Positions 5,302-12,595 of a stretch of 12,595 bases of DNA are shown in pieces. The translations under genes were made by a program, and so were the position numbers. Position 1 is the stretch's first letter; each line of letters opens with the position of its first letter. The DNA lies in the NCBI GenBank assembly GCA_947367415.1, contig CANBEE010000057.1, positions 1-12,595 on the forward strand, read 5' to 3'. The notes under the pieces were generated by a model. That model had not been told where the DNA came from. It was given only the letters and a program-made list of their open reading frames with translations, and searched no databases. The DNA is from an uncultured Bacteroidales bacterium (GTDB taxonomy: Bacteria > Bacteroidota > Bacteroidia > Bacteroidales > Bacteroidaceae).

Positions 5302-8300
5302 TTATTCGCGAACCACTTTCACCGTCTGCATCAGCTCGCCATCGAGATAAAGGCTCACGAGATACAACCCCTTCTCCAATGCACGGGGATGCCAAGTATA
5401 GGTATACTCGCCCGGTGTGTTCACCGTATGGTAAGCATCGATGGTGCGGCCTGCCATATCGCTGAAGGCGATGGTCACTTCGTGGCTACCGCTCTTGCCT
5501 ATGGTGTAGGGCACATGGAGCACCGTGGTGAAGGGATTGGGCGAAGGCATCTGCAACTGCACGGCCTCTACTTTGCCAATGCCAGTGGCATTGCCGTCTA
5601 CAGCAGTGATATTCTTGCCCTTGGTGTCAGAGAGCACCATCTCGGTCACTACCGCCTCATCGCCAATCTGCAGCAAAGCATGTGTGCCGGCAGGTATGCT
5701 GCGGCCGCTCATCGAGTAGGCGAGGAAGAGATATTCAGAGTCGGAGGTCCACACGCTGGTCCGCTCCATGCCTGTGAGTGCTTCGAGTGCCGTAATCGCT
5801 GTGCCCTTGGCTACACCAAGGCGCACCTGCACACCGCCCAGCGGCTGTGTGTTCTCCACGTAGAGCACGCCATCCTTCACGTAGTAGCGCACGGGCTCAT
5901 TGCCGATGCCACTTACGCCTATTTCGGCAGGAGTAGTAATGATACCTATGGTACCCACTACGTCAAGCACGTTCACCTTCTGGTCGCTATTCACGTCGGC
6001 AGCCTCGAAGATAAAAGGCTGTGGGTCTTGGTAGGTGATATAGGCCACCTCGGTCACCACGTCGGCAATGTCTACATTCAGACTACCGTTGGCATCGCCC
6101 TTGCTGGCGGTGAGCGGTGTAGCAGCTACGGCATTGCTCAAGGCATGACTGTTTAGTGAGGTGGTGAGTTGCTTGATAACATAGTAGTATGTTGTACCTG
6201 GTTCCACATCGTAGTCTACAAAAGAAGTTTCTTCAGAGTCGAGGACTGTGGAATTAATAATTGTAGTATCGCCTATGACAATCCATTGGTCGATCCAATT
6301 TCCGTCTTCGTCCCATTCTACGTATGTAGAGTCAACATGGTCTGTGTACCTATATATATTATAGCCCAACAGGTCGGCAAAGTCCTCCTCATCAGTTTCC
6401 CAAGTGAGCGACACTTTACCAAGTCCAGCCTCCGCCATCAGACCTGTAGCCATACTTCCAGCAGCAGCAATTTCAACATTGAAACGCATGTTTTCTATCG
6501 GGATTTCAAAGTATTCATTGTCTTCAGCTTCGGCTACATAGATACGGTTAAGTCCATCGGTACCTGTTTTACCTGTAATTGTCAGGTACACAGTATAGAT
6601 TGTTCCCTCTTCGTTCCAACTACCATCTTCTGCTATAGTATGTGATGTATAGGGAGGACGCACGCCCATAGCAATCATCGGTGCAACTTTTTTATTCATC
6701 GGACGATTGAAGTACACCTCAAACTTATGTTTACCAACACCTAGTGGTGGCATTTGATCAAACTCATCTTGAGCATCGCAGCCATTAATCACAACTTTCC
6801 ATACGATACCATGAGCATCAGCAGAGGGAACAGAAGAAGCTGTATTAAAGTCAATCATACCAAAACCTACAGGAAAGACGGGATGGTACATATCCCAAAT
6901 TCCCTTTCGAACATGATTCTCTTTTTCACTTCCTAAATAAACATTTGCTAATTCTACAATTGTCGGCGTTGAAGACTTTATTGCTGCATTATACCCATCA
7001 CCTACTTCATTGATATTGTTAAATATATTGCTATTATAAGAAGTCCTCGTTTGTATCTCCATTTCATTATGATTATTCAAGGCTCCATTCAATATGGTAT
7101 TGGATATAATATTATTATTTCCAAAAGATTCTCCCACAACGACTGAGGATATTGCAGTATTATAAAAATAATTTGTCCTGTCCCATTGTCCTCCTGTTAT
7201 AATACTTTCTTTTCCAAAATTATTAACAACTATACAGTCAGTCGCTTTCTCTACCAAAATATTGGCCTCTAAGCCATCAAACTGCACATATGATATATGA
7301 TTCCCTACGCCAAAATTGAATTCATCTGGAGACCATATATCATACGCATTGTTATTGGTAAATACGATTAGGCTATCTGGGACTCCGTGACAATCAATCT
7401 TTCCTGAGACAGAGAGGCCTATATCATCTCTGAACTCCAATACCGTTCCTGGTTCTATGGTCAAGGTTACTCCTTCAGGTACAGCCAAAGGGCGAGTAAC
7501 TATATAATGTAGATTCGGATACAATGTCATATCTTCCGTAATCATTCCACCAATTTCCACTCCATTTTCTACTGTAATAGTAATTTCCTGAACTAAATCT
7601 TCGGCGATATTATCACAAGTCGCGCGTAATACCAGACGAATATGGCGACCGTCGGCACAATCTGCATTTACTTTGAAGCGCAATGGATTTGTACTTTTAG
7701 CTTTCGCATAACTACTCAACGACTTACCCAAAGGAACGTCTGTGTCAATTATCTCCACGATAGTGGGGTCTTCGTTTTCCCCCACTTCCAATGAGAAGGT
7801 TACATCTTCGGCTTGTCCCCAGTCGTTGCGCAGTATGGGATAAAATGCTATCGTTTCGCCTGCATCGGGACGACCATCGCCATCACCCTCAATCGTGTCC
7901 TTCAATTCGTAGCCTACAAGCCAAAGAGTAGGTTTGCGGTCTTCATTCGTAATCTTATAGGCAGCCTCAAAGTCTACATCACCATAATTATTCAACTTAC
8001 GAGTGTGAATCAAGTCACCGAAGAGCACTTCCCAACTGCTATACTCCTTCGTTTGAAGCAAACGCGAGAGACCACCAGCTATATAAGGACAGGCCATGGA
8101 AGTTCCGCTGAGCTTCTTGTATTTACCACCAGGGTAAGTGCTCATGATAGAAGTTCCAGGAGCACGGAGTTCATAATTGTACAGTTTTTCCTCAGAATAG
8201 TACGAAAAGACCGGTCCATCAGGATCATAGTTGCTAAACCCTGCTCTATGACTTTCGGTGTCGCTTGCTTCTACTCCTAATACAAAAGTAAATGCAGCAG

Positions 8301-9444
8301 GAAACACTGGAGCCCCGGGCTCATAACAAACGGGGCATGTTCCTGTTGGAGAATCGGGAGGTCCTATTACCATACAGTCATTACCAGCTGCGGCCACCAG
8401 CACCGCCGTGCTGTAAGCCTTGGCCAAGGCTTGTTCCTCGGCAATAGAATATCCATAACCACCAATACTCATACTGATGACGTCGGCACCGTTGGCTGCT
8501 GCATAGTCAATACCTTTGATAATGGTAGCCACATCACCCGTACCATCACTTTGCATCACAGTAACCGGCATGATGAGTGCATCGGGGTTGGCACCTGTAA
8601 TACCAATACCGTTCTTGCCTACGGCTGCTGCAATACCCGCACAGTGGGTACCATGGCCGTTCCAATCACCGAGGCGAGCAGTCTGGTTCACAAAGTCCCA
8701 GCCGTGGAGGTCGTCGGCAAAGCCATTGTTATCATCATCGTCACCCTCGGCACCATTTTCCTCAGTTTCGTTGGTCCAGATATTATCGGTCAGGTCGGGG
8801 TGCGTGATATCCACACCCGTATCAAGGATTGCAATTACAGGGCGTTTGTCGCTCAGCTTGGGTTGTTGCCACAAGAAAGGAATCTTCAACGGGTGGTGTC
8901 CCCATTGCTCCGTATACAATGGCTCCTTGCAGTAGTGCTCGTGGTCATCGTGATGATACAATGCGCTGTTCTCTTCCGACAAGGCATACACCACATAGTT
9001 AGGCTCGGCATACTCTACTTCATCGAGAGCGGCCAGTTTGTCCACAGCTTCATATACATTGACCTTTGTTGCATCGAAAGTGAGTCGGTAGAGCTGGCTC
9101 ATATCACTATCCTCGATACTCTTTCCACTTACCGAGCGTAAAGCTTTGGCACGCGGCATCACCTTGGTTCCACTCAGTGGCATCAACTGCTCACTGGCAG
9201 TGACACCCAGTTCGCTGAACACCTCATCCACTTTGTTTACTCCAGCACTAACACCGCGAGTAAGCGATTGCATGCGTGCTGCGCCAGTAGGTTTGAACTT
9301 GACAATCATCTCTCCCTCACGGTAATTCCGTGCAGTGTGACGTTCAATCCTTACGACTTCGTCCACATTGTTGCTCGATTGTGCAACAAGCGATGTTGAT
9401 GAAGCCAACATAGCAACAGCGATCCATAGTACTTGTCTCTTCAT
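5302..9444 (-). CDS. Secreted subtilisin-like (S8) protease with beta-helix, FnIII, dockerin-like and T9SS domains
   Basis: The product is 1380 residues. Order: signal peptide (1-21); I9-like propeptide (about 40-155); S8 catalytic domain (about 175-500) with D208 (AILDTGVD), H264 (NGHGTHCAG), oxyanion N355 (AAGND) and S449 (GTSMACP), so the triad is complete; an acidic loop 234-245 (GDDDDNNGFADD), probably Ca-binding; a beta-sandwich (about 505-630); a parallel beta-helix-like region (about 635-845); an Ig-like domain with FNRPMN (about 895-995); FnIII-like (about 998-1110); a dockerin-like pair of Ca loops (D1117-x-N1119-x-S1121...D1128 and D1150-x-N1152-x-D1154...D1161); a cohesin-like module (about 1187-1278); and a T9SS tail from PSPNPF (1300) to the end. 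It is predicted to act as an extracellular or surface endopeptidase. The beta-helix part is much more AT-rich than the ends. It sits between the lipoprotein gene (95 bp upstream) and the cohesin-like gene. Confidence 0.92.
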   Translation of the reverse strand: MKRQVLWIAVAMLASSTSLVAQSSNNVDEVVRIERHTARNYREGEMIVKFKPTGAARMQSLTRGVSAGVNKVDEVFSELGVTASEQLMPLSGTKVMPRAKALRSVSGKSIEDSDMSQLYRLTFDATKVNVYEAVDKLAALDEVEYAEPNYVVYALSEENSALYHHDDHEHYCKEPLYTEQWGHHPLKIPFLWQQPKLSDKRPVIAILDTGVDITHPDLTDNIWTNETEENGAEGDDDDNNGFADDLHGWDFVNQTARLGDWNGHGTHCAGIAAAVGKNGIGITGANPDALIMPVTVMQSDGTGDVATIIKGIDYAAANGADVISMSIGGYGYSIAEEQALAKAYSTAVLVAAAGNDCMVIGPPDSPTGTCPVCYEPGAPVFPAAFTFVLGVEASDTESHRAGFSNYDPDGPVFSYYSEEKLYNYELRAPGTSIMSTYPGGKYKKLSGTSMACPYIAGGLSRLLQTKEYSSWEVLFGDLIHTRKLNNYGDVDFEAAYKITNEDRKPTLWLVGYELKDTIEGDGDGRPDAGETIAFYPILRNDWGQAEDVTFSLEVGENEDPTIVEIIDTDVPLGKSLSSYAKAKSTNPLRFKVNADCADGRHIRLVLRATCDNIAEDLVQEITITVENGVEIGGMITEDMTLYPNLHYIVTRPLAVPEGVTLTIEPGTVLEFRDDIGLSVSGKIDCHGVPDSLIVFTNNNAYDIWSPDEFNFGVGNHISYVQFDGLEANILVEKATDCIVVNNFGKESIITGGQWDRTNYFYNTAISSVVVGESFGNNNIISNTILNGALNNHNEMEIQTRTSYNSNIFNNINEVGDGYNAAIKSSTPTIVELANVYLGSEKENHVRKGIWDMYHPVFPVGFGMIDFNTASSVPSADAHGIVWKVVINGCDAQDEFDQMPPLGVGKHKFEVYFNRPMNKKVAPMIAMGVRPPYTSHTIAEDGSWNEEGTIYTVYLTITGKTGTDGLNRIYVAEAEDNEYFEIPIENMRFNVEIAAAGSMATGLMAEAGLGKVSLTWETDEEDFADLLGYNIYRYTDHVDSTYVEWDEDGNWIDQWIVIGDTTIINSTVLDSEETSFVDYDVEPGTTYYYVIKQLTTSLNSHALSNAVAATPLTASKGDANGSLNVDIADVVTEVAYITYQDPQPFIFEAADVNSDQKVNVLDVVGTIGIITTPAEIGVSGIGNEPVRYYVKDGVLYVENTQPLGGVQVRLGVAKGTAITALEALTGMERTSVWTSDSEYLFLAYSMSGRSIPAGTHALLQIGDEAVVTEMVLSDTKGKNITAVDGNATGIGKVEAVQLQMPSPNPFTTVLHVPYTIGKSGSHEVTIAFSDMAGRTIDAYHTVNTPGEYTYTWHPRALEKGLYLVSLYLDGELMQTVKVVRE

Positions 9445-9483
9445 AATTGTTATTTCTGGGTTTATTATGATATCGATAAACTA

Positions 9484-9529
9484 ATTGGCGGAACCAAACA
9501 GCAAGTTTCAACTGTTCAGCTCCGCCAAT
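9484..9529 (-). terminator. Hairpin between the lipoprotein and protease genes
   Basis: Perfect 9-bp arms (ATTGGCGGA at 9484-9492, TCCGCCAAT at 9521-9529) enclose a further short AACAG/CTGTT pairing. No clear T-tract follows on the minus strand. It may be a terminator or attenuator that lowers expression of the protease relative to the lipoprotein; the protease gene has no recognisable -7 box of its own. Confidence 0.55.
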
Positions 9530-9539
9530 GAATCAGTGA

Positions 9540-11555
9540 TTATTCCTCGACAATATTCTTGAACCGTCCAAAGTCGGTACCCGAATATGCATCAAGCGTT
9601 CCTTTAGGGATATAAAGTATCGCCTCATCGTACACGTTAGTTTGACAATATCCAAATATGTTTTCATGTATCTCTGTCAATGTTTCAGGCAACGCTTTAA
9701 GGTGAATTTCTCCAATACTAGCAAAAGTAAAAGCATTTGCTCCTATATATTTTACAGTACTAGGGATTACCAAACTTTCCAACACCTCTGAAGAGCCCAA
9801 TGATACGTCTCCAATAACCTCCAACCCTTCTGGCAATGTAAAATATTTTAAAGCATATGCATCCCAAAACGCACTGACACCAATTTCCTTCACAGATGAT
9901 GGAATATTAATTGATTCCAATGATTTACACTCTAAGAATGCGTATTCACCTATCCTCGCCACTGTAGATGGGAGTATAACTTCTATCAATCCAACTCTTG
10001 CAAACATATAGTCGCCAATGACATCATCTTCTGTATAATAATTTTCGACATAGGCACCGCCTCCCGCTACAATTGTTGCATTGCTCATATCAAGGATTTC
10101 GAGGTTTATCATTTTTCTAATGACAGGAATATCCGTACCGTTTATCGGGCCATTGATTACCAGTCCCTTGATATCACGATAAAGGCTCGCATCAATCTTT
10201 GATTCCAAGGTACCGGCCTCAGTCAAGGTAACCTCTACAGCGCTTCCCTGCTGAACAAACACCATGGTAGAGACAGCAACACCGGCATCGTCCGCAAACA
10301 TCACTGTCGCCTTGCGAATGCCACCGATACACTCTGTGCAGGCAAAATGGATTGTCTCCGTCCTGACAGCACGAGTAGCATCGGGCTCCACAACAGACAG
10401 CCAGCTTTGGGCATCCTCGGGAATAGATACGTGGCAGCTGAGGTTCGAAGTCAATTCGATACTCACCGTGTCGGCTTCGGCACCAAGTTCTACTGCGGCT
10501 CGCGATGGCGTGGCATACCCCTTCGCGAAGCTGACAGTACTCATAATGGTGCGATACTCACCATCGTATACCAGCACGATGATCTCTTCATCGGTAATCG
10601 GGTCGGGAGCGGTGACAGTGATGGTTCCCTTGTCCGTCCCGTCGGGAACGACGCGTGCACTCCAGCCATTCTGACCAAATGCTTTAACGGTGGTCTTATC
10701 CGTAGCTCCTATAATCGTATAACCTACCGATGTCACTCCACCGGCAACAACGCCTATCTCCGTATCGTTAAACGTGATAGCAAACTCACGGGTGAGCACA
10801 GCCAGCTTTTCCTCTACGGCAGTCAGCCTGGTCTCAATATCGGCTATTTTCTTTTCCAACGCAGCATTCACCTCGTCAATCTTTGTCGACAACTTGCCAT
10901 CCGAGGTCGCAATAGCCTCGGCGATAGCGTTCTTGTAGGCAGCAGTGAGTTCATCGGCGGCAGTCCGCAGGTCGGCCTCAATGGCTGCAAACTCCTTTTC
11001 GGCATCGCCCCTCAGTCCGTCAAGCTTGGCCTGCGTCTCGGCAATAGTCCAATAACCGGTCAGTTGTTCGTTCACCCAATCCTTCAGTCCCGCCTCTGAT
11101 GCAGCTACCGCATCGGCAATAGACTGCTTGAGGATTGTCGCCAAGTCATCGATGAGCACCTTGACCGCTGCCACCTCGGCACACGTAGCTTCATACTGCT
11201 CGAGAGTAGCGAACGTAGCGCTTGCCCAATCCTTCGTTGATGCCAGTTCAGCCTCGGCATACGCCTTCAACTCTGCAATTCTGTCATCCAGAGCTGCATC
11301 AGCAGCCTTCAGTTCCTCCACATCGGCCTGCAGAGCAGCATCCTGCCCTTCCAACACCTTAATGACAGCATCCAGTTCCCTGTCAGTTGCCTCCAAATCA
11401 GCAATAGACGATCTTATTGCACCAATCTGCTCATTAATGGAAGCAATCTGAGTCGTTTCCAGAGCTTCGATACGCTGTACCAACGCAGTGTCATCATAAC
11501 ACGACACACAACACAAGCCTAAGCAAAGTGTCAAGAGAGAAAATGTCTTTTTCAT
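9540..11555 (-). CDS. Surface lipoprotein: coiled-coil stalk, Ig-like, BACON and BspA-type leucine-rich repeats
   Basis: The product is 671 residues. A lipoprotein signal ends in CVSC with the probable lipidated Cys19, followed by Y-D-D, an acidic start like those that direct Bacteroidota lipoproteins to the surface. Residues about 24-255 are a long Ala/Leu/Glu/Asp-rich coiled coil, similar in style to the N-termini of DUF4988/PL29-type proteins. Residues about 257-345 form an Ig-like domain, and about 352-437 a BACON domain (SIELTSNLSCHVSIPEDAQ..WLSVV ... VFVQQGS). Residues about 440-671 are BspA-type LRR_5 repeats (IPSSVKEIGVSAFWDAYALK, IPSTVKYIGANAFTF) ending in the usual LYIPKGTLDAY...FKNIVEE. 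The plan suggests a stalked, surface-held binding protein for glycans or proteins; the ligand is unknown. A -7 box lies 22 bp upstream. The LRR part is AT-richer than the stalk. Confidence 0.88.
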   Translation of the reverse strand: MKKTFSLLTLCLGLCCVSCYDDTALVQRIEALETTQIASINEQIGAIRSSIADLEATDRELDAVIKVLEGQDAALQADVEELKAADAALDDRIAELKAYAEAELASTKDWASATFATLEQYEATCAEVAAVKVLIDDLATILKQSIADAVAASEAGLKDWVNEQLTGYWTIAETQAKLDGLRGDAEKEFAAIEADLRTAADELTAAYKNAIAEAIATSDGKLSTKIDEVNAALEKKIADIETRLTAVEEKLAVLTREFAITFNDTEIGVVAGGVTSVGYTIIGATDKTTVKAFGQNGWSARVVPDGTDKGTITVTAPDPITDEEIIVLVYDGEYRTIMSTVSFAKGYATPSRAAVELGAEADTVSIELTSNLSCHVSIPEDAQSWLSVVEPDATRAVRTETIHFACTECIGGIRKATVMFADDAGVAVSTMVFVQQGSAVEVTLTEAGTLESKIDASLYRDIKGLVINGPINGTDIPVIRKMINLEILDMSNATIVAGGGAYVENYYTEDDVIGDYMFARVGLIEVILPSTVARIGEYAFLECKSLESINIPSSVKEIGVSAFWDAYALKYFTLPEGLEVIGDVSLGSSEVLESLVIPSTVKYIGANAFTFASIGEIHLKALPETLTEIHENIFGYCQTNVYDEAILYIPKGTLDAYSGTDFGRFKNIVEE

Positions 11556-11576
11556 AATACTTGTTTAATTTTTTTT

Positions 11577-11584
11577 CAAAGATA
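11577..11584 (-). promoter_or_regulatory. Bacteroidota-type -7 box for the lipoprotein gene
   Basis: The minus strand reads TATCTTTG, an exact TAnnTTTG match, giving a leader of roughly 15 nt before the ATG at 11555. A TTTG occurs further upstream, but at 27 bp spacing, longer than the usual 19-21, so the -33 element is uncertain. Confidence 0.6.
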
Positions 11585-11718
11585 CATCCTTTTACGCTAA
11601 CCCCTTTGGTTCAAATTGGTTCTTTTCGTGTTTTCATGGCATAAATCGTATTTGCTGCGCCTCGGCTCCATCGGTGCAGGACAATTCATCAATTCAGTAA
11701 AAGCATAAGACAGGATAC

Positions 11719-11755
11719 AAAAAGAAACGTGGAGCCGTCTGTTACTCGTTCCACG
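11719..11755 (-). terminator. Intrinsic terminator of the candidate RNA
   Basis: On the minus strand CGTGGA pairs with TCCACG across a 16-base loop and is followed at once by TTTCTTTTT. This is the clearest hairpin-plus-T-tract in the window, and it fixes the direction of transcription. Confidence 0.72.
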
Positions 11756-12053
11756 ATATAGAGGCTCTGGATTGCCCGATTAGTCGAAACGAGCAACGTC
11801 GAAAGCCCCACGATGATGTTATATATATCGCGACTACCGCTACCGAGAACACGAGAAGCAACGCATTTGTTGCTATCGCGAGCCAGTAGGAGCCTGTATA
11901 CAAACATCCCATAGGGCGCTCCTTGTTGCTTTGTTCTTGACTAATCGTTTGAATTTTCCAGATTCCTATATCGTCAAAACCAAAGCGTACAGATACGCCT
12001 TTTATGTATATGTCTGCCCACCGCTGTCGTCCCATAGGGCTTCCGGCTGTGTG
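11719..12053 (-). ncRNA. Candidate structured non-coding RNA (about 335 nt), unassigned
   Basis: The unit has a -33/-7 promoter (12060-12090) on one side and an intrinsic terminator (11719-11755) on the other. Complementary segments nest without conflict. P1 pairs 11777-11785 with 11939-11947 (9 bp), continued by AAC/GTT and by 11792-11797 with 11925-11930 (6 bp). P2 pairs 11888-11893 with 11918-11923. P3 pairs 11828-11833 with 11876-11881 (TCGCGA). P4 is 11857-11862 with 11869-11874. A 5' hairpin lies at 11982-12002 (8 bp, one bulge). GATGTT (11815-11820) can pair with AACATC in the P2 loop (11903-11908), a possible pseudoknot. GCCCTATGGG occurs twice. I could not match it to tmRNA, RNase P or SRP RNA. 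Alternative: a 97-codon frame (ATG at 12035, stop at 11742) encodes a product with one convincing membrane helix (LAIATNALLLVFSVAVVAIY). Its stop lies inside the terminator loop, which I find less natural. Confidence 0.5.
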
Positions 12054-12059
12054 CACTGA

Positions 12060-12090
12060 CAAAATTAGTATAAAATTTCGATTAAGCGAA
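12060..12090 (-). promoter_or_regulatory. Bacteroidota-type promoter of the candidate RNA
   Basis: The -7 box TAATTTTG (12060-12067) matches TAnnTTTG exactly. At 19 bp spacing lies TTCG (12087-12090), one base from the -33 TTTG. The start point would be near 12053. Confidence 0.58.
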
Positions 12091-12197
12091 GATTATGTAA
12101 ACTTATTTACATTGTTGAGCGCAAGAATTTTAGTTCAGGCGAGCGAAAAAGCAAATTTAAAGCGAGAAAAAACAGAAAAGTCATATATAAGGATTCT
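12091..12197. other. Gene-free AT-rich stretch
   Basis: I see no gene, RNA or ordered repeat here. It lies between the candidate RNA promoter and the repeat cluster. Short open frames on the plus strand end inside the repeats and show no family resemblance. Confidence 0.5.
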
Positions 12198-12363
12198 CAT
12201 CCACCCCTTGGTAGGAAGGGCAATTGGCAATTCACAATTCACAATTCACAATTAATCTTCAGTGAGTTACAACACAGTGCGTGTACAATAATCCACATCC
12301 AATACCCCTTGGCAGGAGAGCCAATTGACAATTCACAATTGACAATGGACAATTCACAATTCC
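12198..12363 (+). repeat. Direct repeat of 42-45 bp, each copy ending in a heptamer array
   Basis: Copy A starts at 12198 and copy B at 12296. Both read CATCCA, then CCCCTTGG-Y-AGGA, three variable bases, then S-CAATTG-R, then CAATTCACAATT. B has three extra bases (ATA). The heptamers run on as five units at 12221-12255 (CAATTGG, CAATTCA three times, CAATTAA) and six at 12322-12363 (CAATTGA, CAATTCA, CAATTGA, CAATGGA, CAATTCA, CAATTCC). The CCCCTTGG core recalls the palindromic element inside the VirE-N-type gene. Confidence 0.75.
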
Positions 12364-12383
12364 GCAGCGTAGCAAGAGCAGAG

Positions 12384-12451
12384 TCAAACTTGTTTGAACT
12401 ATGCCTTGCAAGCAAGGGATCTTGATACAAAGTATCATAATTCACAATTCG
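12384..12451. repeat. Three perfect short palindromes plus heptamers (locus 2)
   Basis: TCAAAC-TT-GTTTGA (12384-12397), CCTTGC-AA-GCAAGG (12404-12417) and TGATAC-AAA-GTATCA (12423-12437) follow one another within 54 bp. Two heptamers then follow (TAATTCA, CAATTCG, 12438-12451). All three arms are 6 bp and the centres are 2-3 A or T residues. The layout mirrors the cluster at 1109-1206, inverted. Confidence 0.75.
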
Positions 12452-12538
12452 AAAGATTACGTCAACAGCGCGTTTTTGTAAAGTACAAATAATCAATAAT
12501 TACTCACCAAGAATCTCGCAAAATTTTATAACGCATCA

Positions 12539-12595
12539 TCATTTGTCTTCGCGGCAGGGCAGACGCATCAGAAATTCCACTCCTCGTCCTGCATC
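12539..12595 (-). CDS. C-terminal end of a probable sensor histidine kinase (runs off the right edge)
   Basis: Only 18 codons and a TGA stop are inside the window: DAGRGVEFLMRLPCREDK. The G-x-G-x-x-F-x-x-x-LP pattern close to the C-terminus is the usual last strand of a HATPase_c domain in two-component sensor kinases. The fragment is too short to name a subfamily, and another ATPase of the GHKL type is possible. No clear terminator follows its stop; TTTGTA-AAG-TACAAA lies downstream (about 12474-12488) without a T-tract on this strand. Confidence 0.5.
   Translation of the reverse strand, partial: DAGRGVEFLMRLPCREDK

Noticed and set aside
5290..6156. A 288-codon plus-strand frame, and similar ones at 8431-9141 and 10347-11099
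   Set aside because: All are antisense to domains with clear motifs (T9SS tail, S8 catalytic core, coiled coil). None has a promoter or a recognisable product.
11689..11907. A 72-codon minus-strand frame overlapping the candidate RNA
   Set aside because: It reads straight through the terminator hairpin and T-tract and shows no family motif.
11719..12053. tmRNA, RNase P RNA or SRP RNA identity for the candidate RNA
   Set aside because: No tag-peptide frame or CCA end, no GAGGAAAGTCC core, and no SRP Alu or S-domain signature could be found.
12239..12496. An 85-codon minus-strand frame in the repeat cluster
   Set aside because: Its middle (NCELSIVNCELSI) is a translation of the heptamers, and there is no sign of a real protein.

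Overview
The window looks like Bacteroidota chromosome, most likely Bacteroidales and perhaps Prevotellaceae. The signs are exported proteins with type IX secretion (T9SS) C-terminal signals, BACON and BspA-type leucine-rich-repeat domains, a BT4734/VirE-N-type protein, promoter -7 boxes of the TAnnTTTG type, and no obvious Shine-Dalgarno sequences. The family-level placement is inference. Every gene I can support lies on the minus strand, so the genes are read from right to left.

Right edge (about 12595 down to 11556): the last 18 codons of a probable sensor histidine kinase, then nearly 1 kb without a convincing protein gene. That kilobase holds a cluster of short repeats (phased 7-bp arrays, perfect small palindromes and a 42-45 bp direct repeat). 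It also holds an isolated candidate transcription unit of about 335 nt with its own Bacteroidota-type promoter and an intrinsic terminator. Its sequence folds on paper into a nested multi-branch structure with a possible pseudoknot, and I treat it as a candidate uncharacterised structured RNA. A 97-codon reading frame runs through it and remains the rival explanation.

Centre (11555 to 2105): three consecutive genes for large exported proteins. They are a coiled-coil/BACON/leucine-rich-repeat lipoprotein, a 1380-residue subtilisin-like protease, and a 1032-residue protein. The protease carries a beta-helix, a fibronectin-like domain, a dockerin-like domain, a cohesin-like module and a T9SS tail. 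The 1032-residue protein has three cohesin-like modules, two ASH-type domains, six Listeria-Bacteroides repeats and a short T9SS tail. Only the first gene has a recognisable -7 box, and a strong hairpin follows the last, so the three may form one unit. A cohesin/dockerin-linked surface proteolytic assembly is a testable idea, not a demonstrated one.

Left part (1866 to 1): a DivIC/FtsB-type division protein, a small four-helix membrane protein, an M15-type zinc peptidase, and the 5' part of a BT4734/VirE-N-type gene that carries two in-frame copies of a C/G-rich palindromic element in opposite orientations. The gaps between these genes are filled with phased heptamer arrays. The same heptamer also occurs inside the coding sequence of the 1032-residue protein, just before its secretion tail.
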